A DNA stretch of 20,981 bases from DATLAN01 sp035527455 (GTDB lineage: Bacteria > Planctomycetota > Planctomycetia > Pirellulales > Thermoguttaceae): NCBI GenBank assembly GCA_035527455.1, contig DATLAN010000605.1, positions 1-20,981 on the forward strand, read 5' to 3'. Of the stretch, positions 1 to 7,016 are shown in pieces; the stretch's first letter is position 1, and each line of letters opens with the position of its first letter. The notes beneath the pieces were generated by a model. That model was not told the origin of the DNA and did no database searches. It saw only the letters and a program-made list of their open reading frames with translations. The translations under genes and the position numbers were made by a program.

Positions 1-644
1 ATCATTGCCTTCATTTGCGTCGATGCAGCGTCAAGCATCGCCCGGATTTCTTCGGCCGAGAACATCTTCGCCCCGTTTTGCCGTCTGGCTTTCTTCAGCA
101 CGCGGGCAGACGGGGCTCGGAAGTCGGGACCGAACCGGACGAGTCGGTCGATCAGGTCGAGATTGCAGGCGTAATTGAAAATGGCCTTCGTCTTCTGAAT
201 CTCCGTCTTGCGGCTTGCCGGCCCCAAGGTCTTCGCCATCATGTCCCGCAATTGGCCGAAGTCCTGGGCGGTCAGGTCAATCACAAGCCGGGTCTTGCCG
301 AAACACTCCACCACCCGGGCACAGGTGCCGTAGTAGTCTCGGAACGTCCGAAGGGAGATTTCGCCGGCTCGGGCTTCCCGTTGTTTGCCGGTCAAGAAGT
401 GGTTGCACAAGTCCCGGACGGTCAGACCGCCGCTTGCCTCGCGGGGTGTCCGGCCAGCGTATAGGTCCTCTCTCTCCGCGAGATACTTCTGCAGCGCGGC
501 CTCGGGATCGTCCCACGGGCCGAAGTAGTGGAGCTTCCCGCGGATCTTCTTTGCCCAACGGCGGGTTGCGTGTGGAAAGAGGGGGAAGTCGGGGCGAGGC
601 TTGGCGGGTTTTGCCGTCGTGCCCCCGGTGGTAGAATGCGCCAT
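1..644 (-). CDS. Tyrosine recombinase/phage-type integrase, N-terminal part (cut by window edge)
   Basis: Reading the minus strand from ATG at 644 gives 214 codons with no stop before the window edge, so the C-terminus lies outside. Residues about 28-70 (RRWAKKIRGKLHYFGPW, then a dpeaAl..yl...dlyaGr pattern) look like the AP2-like arm-DNA-binding domain of tyrosine integrases. Residues about 74-175 look like a SAM-like core-binding domain (LTVRDLCNHFL...SLRTFRDYYG...KAIFNYA). FSAEEIRAML at about 195-204 begins the catalytic domain. The catalytic R-H-R-H-Y residues would be off-window, so activity cannot be judged. The start is supported by AGGAGG (plus-strand cctcct at 653-658), 8 nt upstream. 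It has its own likely promoter. Family members cut and rejoin DNA at attachment sites. No tRNA is visible beside it. Confidence 0.85.
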   Translation of the reverse strand, partial: MAHSTTGGTTAKPAKPRPDFPLFPHATRRWAKKIRGKLHYFGPWDDPEAALQKYLAEREDLYAGRTPREASGGLTVRDLCNHFLTGKQREARAGEISLRTFRDYYGTCARVVECFGKTRLVIDLTAQDFGQLRDMMAKTLGPASRKTEIQKTKAIFNYACNLDLIDRLVRFGPDFRAPSARVLKKARRQNGAKMFSAEEIRAMLDAASTQMKAM

Positions 645-719
645 GGCGTCGGCCTCCTATTCAGGCTGATTGCCCGGCCCCTCGGTACTCTACTATCGGG
701 GGGCCTTCGTTTGCGCCCG

Positions 720-752
720 GACACCCAAGAAGGTGTCAGAACGGGTGTCACC
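720..752. promoter_or_regulatory. Phased GGTGTC half-sites at the integrase transcription start (operator candidate)
   Basis: Three copies of one hexamer start exactly 12 bp apart: GACACC (720-725, inverted), GGTGTC (732-737) and GGTGTC (744-749). The outer pair extends to a 7-bp inverted repeat (GACACCC 720-726 and GGGTGTC 743-749), and 744-752 is itself a short palindrome. They sit at and just downstream of the predicted start site. This would suit a repressor or recombination-accessory protein. That function is inferred from position only. Confidence 0.35.
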
Positions 753-754
753 TG

Positions 755-783
755 ACTTTACCAGATACCCGCCAAACTGTCAA
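755..783 (-). promoter_or_regulatory. Likely sigma70-type promoter of the integrase gene
   Basis: On the minus strand a perfect TTGACA (778-783) is followed by a 17-bp spacer and TAAAGT (755-760), which matches 4 of 6 bases of TATAAT. Transcription would start near 748, leaving a leader of about 100 nt before the integrase ATG at 644. The -35 box lies only 14 bp beyond the stop of the upstream cytochrome gene, which is on the same strand. Integrase expression could therefore be independent of that gene. Not tested experimentally. Confidence 0.5.
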
Positions 784-796
784 CAACCCTGTTTTT

Positions 797-2404
797 TCAG
801 TCTGAAAGTTCCTTGTCTTCGTAGTGTTCGACCTTGGGCCAGTAGGTCTCGAAGTCGAACTCGGGACTGTTGTCCAGGTCGTGACAGGAGCGGCAGTATT
901 TGTCCGAGGCGTGGTCTTGGACTTCTTCCTTGGTGACGACCGACGCCTTTTGCATCTCTCGCTGCAGGGCCTCGTCGGAACCCATTTCCGCGGCAACGTG
1001 CGCCCCGCCCGGCCCGTGGCACGACTCGCAGCCGACGTCGATCAGATGGGGCGTCTTGGCCAGGCCTTTCGCCTCGTCGCCGTCGAGGCTCTCGTATCCG
1101 CCTTCGTACGGGAAGTACTTCGTCGGGTGCCAGCCGATCACGTGGCAACTGACGCACTCGGGATCGAACTGTCGCGGCGGATCGAGTTCGACGAGCGTGT
1201 CGAATGCCTTGGCGTGGCCCGTCTTCTTCCAGATATCGTACGACACTTCGTGGCAGTCCATGCACTCCTTCGAGCCGACGAACTTGCCGAGGGTTTCCTT
1301 TTGAGGATGCGGCGGTGCCCGATTGCCCGTCGGAATGCCGAGTTCACGAAACCCCAGCCTTTCGAGTTCTTCCTGATAGACGCCCATCAGCATTTTCATA
1401 TCGGGCGAGTCGGCCAGTTGGGCGTCGAGCGGAACGCGGTGGTATCGGTGGGGCACCGGCCTTGGCGAATCGGTATCGAGAATATCCAGCACGATGGCGT
1501 GCATCCCTTTTTGGCCGACTTCGATCAACAGCGACTTGCTTGCCCCGATCACGGCGGCCTCGCCCGGCGGCACGTCGCCGCCGGCGGCCGTCACGATCAG
1601 ATCGAAGTCGGGGAACTTCTCGGCCAGCTCGGCCGTTTCCTTCATGTTGGCATGGGCGAGCAGGATCAGAAAGTCGGCCTGGTTCTTCAACTCGGGAACT
1701 ACCTTCTCCAACGCGGCCACGGCGTCGATCACGCTGACGTCCGGGTTGTTGATCGCCCTTTGCGCCTGGTTTCCCAGCACGCTGGTGATGCCGATCTTCA
1801 CGCCGGCGGCTTCGACGATCCGCATCTTGTCCGTCAACGTTTCATCGCCGAACAGCGTGACGTTGGCCGAAAGAAAGGCGCTGGGCTTGGCCACGTCGGA
1901 AACCAGTTCAAGGGTGTTCAACCGCAGGTCGGTCATCCCCAGGCCGATCGCGTCGTAGCCCATCTGCTTCATCCCGTCGGCCATGCGGTGGAACTTGATC
2001 TCCGCCTGGCGGCCGTATCCCTTGGCCGTTCCGCCCACGTCGATCCCGATCACGGGCCAGGCTTTCTCTTGGCGGAGCTTCATGAAGAGGCTGTGGCGGC
2101 GGCCCATTCCCCCTTTCATCTTGTCCAGCCCGGCACATCCGCACGGTTCCATGTAGCCGTCCAGCCGTCCGGTAATCACCAGGGTGAACTTGGCCGGCTC
2201 TTGGGGAACGTCCGGCTCCACGTCGGACTCCACCTCCGGCCCGTCCGGCGGTCCCGGCGGGATCTCGGTCTTTTGGTCCACGGCTGCCGACTTGGCGTCG
2301 GGGGCACGATCGTCCGACGACGGACACCCGGTTACCGCAATCATCAGCCCAGCCAGTGTCGTCAATCGGATCAGGGGGCCTCGAAATGTGGGCTTGTCGG
2401 TCAT
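797..2404 (-). CDS. Tetraheme c-type cytochrome lipoprotein with metallophosphatase-like N-terminal domain
   Basis: The protein is 535 aa from ATG 2404; a TTG at 2413 would add three residues, and neither start has a clear Shine-Dalgarno. Counting from the TTG, a lipoprotein signal ends at AVTGC (Cys30), so it is probably anchored outside the cytoplasm. After an acidic, proline-rich linker, residues about 75-320 resemble the 5'-nucleotidase/metallophosphatase fold with a YMEPCGCAG motif. The usual metal ligands (D.H, GNHE, GH.H) appear replaced. The C-terminal 160 residues carry four CXXCH heme sites at about 384, 420, 462 and 507, like the cytochrome c554 family. An electron-transfer role is likely; the partner is unknown. 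The heme sites would be matured by a ResB/CcsA system such as the one encoded at 14018-17920. It lies downstream of the DUF1573 gene on the same strand. Confidence 0.85.
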   Translation of the reverse strand: MTDKPTFRGPLIRLTTLAGLMIAVTGCPSSDDRAPDAKSAAVDQKTEIPPGPPDGPEVESDVEPDVPQEPAKFTLVITGRLDGYMEPCGCAGLDKMKGGMGRRHSLFMKLRQEKAWPVIGIDVGGTAKGYGRQAEIKFHRMADGMKQMGYDAIGLGMTDLRLNTLELVSDVAKPSAFLSANVTLFGDETLTDKMRIVEAAGVKIGITSVLGNQAQRAINNPDVSVIDAVAALEKVVPELKNQADFLILLAHANMKETAELAEKFPDFDLIVTAAGGDVPPGEAAVIGASKSLLIEVGQKGMHAIVLDILDTDSPRPVPHRYHRVPLDAQLADSPDMKMLMGVYQEELERLGFRELGIPTGNRAPPHPQKETLGKFVGSKECMDCHEVSYDIWKKTGHAKAFDTLVELDPPRQFDPECVSCHVIGWHPTKYFPYEGGYESLDGDEAKGLAKTPHLIDVGCESCHGPGGAHVAAEMGSDEALQREMQKASVVTKEEVQDHASDKYCRSCHDLDNSPEFDFETYWPKVEHYEDKELSD

Positions 2405-2437
2405 GGCTAACAATATTCGAACTGTAAGTGCGGGAGC

Positions 2438-2624
2438 CCGAAAATGGGGACTGGCTCCGTCGAGGTACGGTTATTGAGTGCTATTTCGGGCGGCCGACGG
2501 TGCCTGTCCCCATTTTCGGGCGGTGATTGTTGGACCCCGTGGAAAAAGGGGACAGGCACCGAGCCGGCAGCACTTTTGCGCGACTTTCACGCCATTTGCG
2601 GCTCGGAGCCAGTCCCCATTTTCC
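2438..2624. repeat. Nested four-copy REP-like inverted repeat
   Basis: Four copies of a 20-nt word alternate in orientation: A 2440-2459 (+), B 2498-2517 (-), C 2541-2561 (+) and D 2604-2624 (-). A and D share GAAAATGGGGACTGGCTCCG exactly. B and C share the variant ending ACAGGCACCG and differ from each other by one base. The outer pair therefore complements itself, and so does the inner pair, giving a nested palindrome between two minus-strand genes. I recall this 'GGGGACAGGCACC / GGGGACTGGCTCC' word from intergenic regions of Planctomycetota and other bacteria. A link to REP-associated transposases is inferred, and none is present here. Confidence 0.8.
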
Positions 2625-2634
2625 ACTCGCGGCT

Positions 2635-3771
2635 TCACCCGGCAATCGCAAACCGGACGCGAATGCTCAATTGGGGGATGCGGGGATGGTCGGTCTTGAT
2701 CAGGATCTCGCCCAGCTTGCCTCCCTCCGATCCGAGGTAACTACACGGGGGACTTCCCTCGGGGATTCGCACCGTCAGCGGGATCTGAATCGCCCGGCCG
2801 TCGCCGATGGGCGTCGGTTCTCCCAACTTCACATCGAGCAAGTCGGGGAACTTCTTGAGAAGTTCGAGCTTCACCCGCTTGCGATGTGGGCCGTGGACGA
2901 CGATCGAGACCTCCCGTTGGGCCCCCTCCGCGCCGTCGACGAAATCCACGAAATTCAGCAAGCCGCTCTGTCCGTCCCACACTTGCAGACCGATCGCCGA
3001 GAAATCCCCCTCCACGACGGTCCCCGAGACGGGGATCTCGACCGCCGGTGCCGATTCCAGGCCGGTTTTCACGCGGACCGTTTGTTGAAACGGCCCGATC
3101 GGGATACCCGGCTTGACGGCAACCCGGATCAACCGGCCGCTTCGGGCATCCTCTTCTTCTTCCAAAAGATCGGGCGGAAGCGGCCCGGCGGAAACGTCGA
3201 AATGCTCGGCGAGATACGAATCGGTGAACTCGAACCGGATCTCCCCGAGTGGTTCTTCAACATAGCAATACAGCAGGATTTCCCCGATGACCGGCTCTCC
3301 GGCAGGAACTCGGCTGAAAACCAACTCCGAAGGCACGGCCCGCACGGCCGAGATGATTCGCCCGCTGACGGTCAGCATCACCTCGCGCCGCTTGGGATCG
3401 TTGGTGAGAATCGTGGCCGTTTGGCGGTAAGGACCGGGCTCCTTTTCGGGATCGGGGGTCCACGTCAGTATGACCAGTCCCGATTCGCCGGGCGGGATTC
3501 TGGGCCTCTCGATGTTGCCTACCGTACATCGGCAGGACGTCGGCCCAGCCGTAAGTACCAGCATGCCTTCGCCTTCGTTGGTGAAGCGAAAGCTCTGGCT
3601 TCCCTTGGCGTGGATATCGAGGGTGCCGAAGTCGTGCTCCGTGGCATCCACGGCGATCTCCGGCAGCAGGGAATTGTCCCAGACCGTTTCGTCCAACCGC
3701 AACAGGGCATTTCCCACGCCGCTGGCAACCCCGAGGATTGCCGCCAGGATGATTGCGATGAGCGTTCTCAT
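2635..3771 (-). CDS. DUF1573 domain protein, exported
   Basis: The protein is 378 aa from ATG 3771. The frame stays open 28 codons further upstream, but those residues are arginine-rich and do not look like a signal peptide. From ATG 3771 the protein begins MRTLIAIILAAILGVASG, a good signal peptide or membrane anchor. The segment EHDFGTLDIHAKGSQSFRFTNEG...SCRCTVG is the DUF1573 signature: an Ig-like beta fold with a C-x-C pair. The rest is beta-rich, with ILTNDP and further sandwich-like repeats. DUF1573 proteins are abundant in Planctomycetota and Bacteroidota and have no established biochemical role, so no function is assigned. It is divergent from the thioredoxin-fold gene at 4110 and co-directional with the tetraheme cytochrome. 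Confidence 0.85.
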   Translation of the reverse strand: MRTLIAIILAAILGVASGVGNALLRLDETVWDNSLLPEIAVDATEHDFGTLDIHAKGSQSFRFTNEGEGMLVLTAGPTSCRCTVGNIERPRIPPGESGLVILTWTPDPEKEPGPYRQTATILTNDPKRREVMLTVSGRIISAVRAVPSELVFSRVPAGEPVIGEILLYCYVEEPLGEIRFEFTDSYLAEHFDVSAGPLPPDLLEEEEDARSGRLIRVAVKPGIPIGPFQQTVRVKTGLESAPAVEIPVSGTVVEGDFSAIGLQVWDGQSGLLNFVDFVDGAEGAQREVSIVVHGPHRKRVKLELLKKFPDLLDVKLGEPTPIGDGRAIQIPLTVRIPEGSPPCSYLGSEGGKLGEILIKTDHPRIPQLSIRVRFAIAG

Positions 3772-4109
3772 GTCTATCCGTTGAATACGGCCGGCGCGGC
3801 CAGCGGTTCGCAGATCTGCACGGCAGATCGTTATTCTATTTCGCCTGCTCGACAAGATCGACCACCCGTGCGAGTGGACGCGGCGGCGGACTGATTTCTC
3901 GACGACTTCCGAGTAGTCCGTCCGTGTGGTGCCTTGCCCACCGGATTTATCGATATAACCGCAAAACTTGCCGCAAACCAGTCATGTTCAACTCAAAGGG
4001 CGGTCGAAACAAGAAGTGTCTCGGTTTGCCGGGCAGCGGTCCGGGGTTGCCTGCAGGTCCCAAGTATCAAGTGTATCGACGGAATTCCGGAGGAAGAGGA
4101 AAACGTCCC
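3772..4109. other. Divergent intergenic region (DUF1573 / thioredoxin-fold genes)
   Basis: These 338 bp separate two divergently transcribed genes. The plus-strand frame stays open from 3924, but its residues are not protein-like before ATG 4110. Minus-strand TAGAAT at 3833-3838 (5 of 6 matches to TATAAT) could be the -10 box of the DUF1573 gene; no good -35 accompanies it. Plus-strand TATAAC at 3954-3959 could be a -10 box for the other gene, also without a good -35. GCAGATC occurs twice at about 3810 and 3823. No RNA gene was recognised. Confidence 0.4.
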
Positions 4110-6014
4110 ATGAAGCTCTCTCTGTTCCCTTGGTCCGCGGTTTGGCTGTTGATCGCCGCACTTTCGTTCTCGACCATGACGGCCGAAGCCGCATCGCCCT
4201 CGGCCACCGAGGCCTTGAAACTGATGCCCGTCCAGCCGGGAGTCGACTTCACCAGACCCACTGCCGACGAAGCGGCCCAGTGTACGATTGCGGCACGGAG
4301 GATCGACGGCAAGGTCGGCTGGGTCGTCGAGGACGCCAACGGCGCGACGCTGCGGAAGTTCGTCGACACCAACGGCGACAACGTGGTGGATCAGTGGAGC
4401 TACTTCAAGGAAGGTCTGGAGGTCTACCGGGATATCGACGCGGATTTCAACGGGAAGGCCGACCAATACCGCTGGTTTCACACGGCCGGAAGCCGCTGGG
4501 GGTTGGACAGGAATGAAGACGGAATCATCGACTCCTGGAGGACCATCTCGGCCGAAGAAGTCACCGCCGAGCTGACCGCCGCGCTGGCCGGCCGCGACAC
4601 CGCGCGGTTCGCCCGACTGCTGTTGACCTCCGGTGAACTCGCGTCGCTCGGGCTGGGCAAAGAGCGCGCGGCGAGCCTGGCGGCCAAGATCGAACGCGCC
4701 GCCACGGAATTCCAGACTCTGATTTCACGACAAAAAACGGTGACGCCTCAGTCCGAGTGGATCCAGTTCAGCGGCGGCAGGCCAGGCGTCGTACCCTCCG
4801 GCACGGAAGACTCGACCAAGGACTTGCGGGTTTACGAGAACGTGACCGCCATCGTCCAGACCGGCGAGGACCACGGGCAGGTGCAGATCGGCACGTTGGT
4901 GCAGGTGGGCGACGTATGGCGACTGATCGACGTTCCGCAAGGACTCGGCGCCGCAGAGGCGGATTTCGACTCGCTGGGGTTCTTTTTCCAGGCCCCGGCC
5001 AACCGTGTCGGCTTGCCGGGCGCAATCGGAACGAGCGAAGAAAGCCAGGCGCTGTTGGCCGAACTGGAGAAACTCGATCAGGAAGCCGCCAACGCGACCA
5101 CCCCGCAGCAGCAAGCCGCCTACAACGCCCGCCGGGCCGGTCTATTGGAGAAAATCGCCTTCTCCGTCCGCAGCCCTCAGGAACAGGCCATGTGGTTGCG
5201 CCAATTGGCCGACATGATCAGCGCGGCCGTCCAGTCGGGCGAGTTTCCCGACGGCGTGAAAAGGCTGGAATCCTTATTGGAGAAACTCGAAGCCGCCAAC
5301 GCGGACAAGGACCTGTTGGCTCACGTGACGTTCGTGAAGATGACGGCCGAATACACCTTGAGCTTCCAGGTGGAGAACGCCGATTTCACCGAGATTCAGA
5401 CGAAGTGGCTGAAGGGCCTCGAGCAATTCGTGGCCGATTTTCCCGGGGCTGTCGATGCGGCCGAAGCGATGCTCCAGTTGGCCATCGCCCAGGAATTCGC
5501 CGGCAAAGAGGACGAGGCGAAGAAGTGGTACGGCCGGATCGTCACCAGTTCTCCCGACTCGCCGGCCGCGAAGAAGGCCGCCGGTGCCCGAACCCGGCTC
5601 GACTCGGTCGGCAGGACGATCGAGTTTTCCGGAAAGAGTCCGGCCGGCGGCGTGGTCGATCTGGCCAGGTATCGCGGCCGCGTGGTGCTGATCCAATATT
5701 GGGCCACCTGGTCGGATCGGGCCAAGAGCGACATGGCCGTGCTGAAGGAGCTGCTCTTGAAATACGGAAGCACACTGAGCATCATCGGGGTGAATCTCGA
5801 CGGCAGCGCCGACCAGTTGACGGGCTACCTGACCGAGAACCGGCTCCCCTGGCCGCAAATCTACGAGGCCGGCGGCTTGGACAGCCCGCCGGCCAACCAG
5901 TTGGGCATCCTCACGCTGCCGACCATGATCCTGGTCGACCAGCAAGGCCGGGTGGTCCACCGCAACATCCAGACGACGGATCTGGATCGCGAGTTGAAGA
6001 AGCTGATCCCTTGA
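4110..6014 (+). CDS. Exported thioredoxin-fold (TlpA-like) protein with Ca-loop-like repeats; active-site CXXC lost
   Basis: The protein is 634 aa from ATG 4110, chosen because a purine-rich ribosome site (GGAGGAAGAGG, 4089-4099) precedes it and a signal peptide (MKLSLFPWSAVWLLIAALSF, then AEA-A) begins there. Residues 86-94, 110-118 and 133-141 are three D-x-[DN]-x-[DN]-x-x-x-D loops, 23-24 residues apart, resembling calcium-binding EF-hand loops. The middle (about 150-500) is helical with no recognised domain. Residues about 505-634 match the TlpA/AhpC-TSA thioredoxin fold, ending with the cis-Pro motif LPTMILVD. The catalytic WCxxC position reads W-S-D-R-A (534-538), so both cysteines are gone and dithiol chemistry is not expected. 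A scaffold or binding role is plausible; the partner is unknown. Confidence 0.85.
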   Translation: MKLSLFPWSAVWLLIAALSFSTMTAEAASPSATEALKLMPVQPGVDFTRPTADEAAQCTIAARRIDGKVGWVVEDANGATLRKFVDTNGDNVVDQWSYFKEGLEVYRDIDADFNGKADQYRWFHTAGSRWGLDRNEDGIIDSWRTISAEEVTAELTAALAGRDTARFARLLLTSGELASLGLGKERAASLAAKIERAATEFQTLISRQKTVTPQSEWIQFSGGRPGVVPSGTEDSTKDLRVYENVTAIVQTGEDHGQVQIGTLVQVGDVWRLIDVPQGLGAAEADFDSLGFFFQAPANRVGLPGAIGTSEESQALLAELEKLDQEAANATTPQQQAAYNARRAGLLEKIAFSVRSPQEQAMWLRQLADMISAAVQSGEFPDGVKRLESLLEKLEAANADKDLLAHVTFVKMTAEYTLSFQVENADFTEIQTKWLKGLEQFVADFPGAVDAAEAMLQLAIAQEFAGKEDEAKKWYGRIVTSSPDSPAAKKAAGARTRLDSVGRTIEFSGKSPAGGVVDLARYRGRVVLIQYWATWSDRAKSDMAVLKELLLKYGSTLSIIGVNLDGSADQLTGYLTENRLPWPQIYEAGGLDSPPANQLGILTLPTMILVDQQGRVVHRNIQTTDLDRELKKLIP

Positions 6015-6238
6015 AATTGTAAAATCTGCAAAGCGTGGCAAGTGGTCATCGCTTCGCGTTGACGCGAATCGGCGGTGACCCGATCGGGAAATCGGCGCAA
6101 CCCGATTCCATTCAAGCACTTACCGAAGCAGCCTGTTGCCGGGCACTTGACGCCCACCGGTCTTGGCACGCAAATCGCAACTCCCCCGTGCGTATCGCGA
6201 CAGACAGAATCGCACACGCCGCCGGGAGTTCGCCGCCG

Positions 6239-6517
6239 ATGACCGATTTCAATGCCTCTGCCCTTTGTTGGACGCTGGCAGCCGTCCAGATCCTGGGACT
6301 TTTCAGCGCCTGGATCGCACGCCTCAGCGAAGGGTCCCGTCGGCAAACACCTTGCCAGGGGATGTTCCTGGCGTTTCTCGCCCTGGTCGCGGCGGCCACC
6401 ATGGTCTCCGTCAGCATGGGACTCGGCAGTTGGCTGACCTGCGGCACCACGTTTTCCTTGATGGTGCTGACGGTAACTTGCGATTTCAACCGCACCCGAG
6501 AAGCCGCCGCCTGGTAG
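6239..6517 (+). CDS. Small hypothetical membrane protein
   Basis: The protein is 92 aa from ATG 6239. The frame stays open upstream to 6035, but those residues look non-coding, and GGGAG at 6224-6228 sits 10 nt before ATG 6239. There are three hydrophobic stretches: about 8-24 (ALCWTLAAVQILGLFSAWIA), 40-58 (MFLAFLALVAAATMVSVSM) and 60-80 (GSWLTCGTTFSLMVLTVTC). They are separated by a short basic loop (RLSEGSRRQ) and end in a polar tail. Three membrane passes are likely. I do not recognise the family. It lies 224 bp downstream of the thioredoxin-fold gene on the same strand, too far to claim an operon. Hydrophobic periodicity and codon use favour a real gene over the opposite-strand frame. Confidence 0.6.
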   Translation: MTDFNASALCWTLAAVQILGLFSAWIARLSEGSRRQTPCQGMFLAFLALVAAATMVSVSMGLGSWLTCGTTFSLMVLTVTCDFNRTREAAAW

Positions 6518-7016
6518 ATGCCGTCGGGTTCCGGCGTCAAGCCAAGATCTTGTCGTGTTGACAACAGCCGCGTGTGCGAGTCACGGCTCGCCCCCGGAAA
6601 ACGCGATCAGGGCAACGCCCTACCCCCCGGAATATGCGATGCCAACACCAGGAAATTGCCCAGTTTCAGCAATCCGCAAACTCGAACGACTCCCCTCGGA
6701 TGAAGGGTCCCAGTGGGCAAGATCAGCCGTCCGGCTGAAAGGGGCATCACGAGGGATACGTTCCCGGCGAGTGCTCCAGGTTGGTTGCCGATATCCCGGC
6801 AATCATCTGTTGTCGGGTGACTGCGGCGCATATCTTCAGTGTCTGACGGGCAAAACCGGGGCAAGATGGCAGGGAGCGTAACGCCCGAGTTGACATTGCC
6901 GGTTCTCGCGAAGAGAATGGGGGCCGTACCCACTGCGTGGTTTTTCAAGGGTTCGACAAGACCGCCAACGTATCCCAGAACAGTCCGGTATCCCGACGCA
7001 CAGAAAGGGCCGCCCC
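6518..7016 (+). other. Intergenic region without a supported gene
   Basis: Both strands contain open frames here (for example minus 7026-6607), but their residues look like random translation of GC-rich DNA. Small palindromes are present, for example TGTTGACAACA at 6556-6566 and TCAGCCG/CGGCTGA at 6723-6738; palindromes of this size are expected by chance. The right-hand end probably holds the promoter and leader of the oxidoreductase at 7017. Confidence 0.5.
6890..6918 (+). promoter_or_regulatory. Candidate promoter of the Gfo/Idh/MocA gene
   Basis: A perfect TTGACA (6890-6895) is followed after 17 bp by GAGAAT (6913-6918), 4 of 6 matches to TATAAT. Transcription from here would leave a leader of about 90 nt before ATG 7017. 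This rests on consensus match and spacing alone. Confidence 0.3.

Noticed and set aside
824..2410. Long plus-strand open frame opposite the tetraheme cytochrome
   Set aside because: Shadow frame: the minus strand has a lipoprotein signal and four heme motifs, while this frame has no recognisable feature.
2444..2740. Small plus-strand open frames across the nested repeat
   Set aside because: They translate the repeat itself (GTGS/GTGTEP-like words), a known source of false gene calls.
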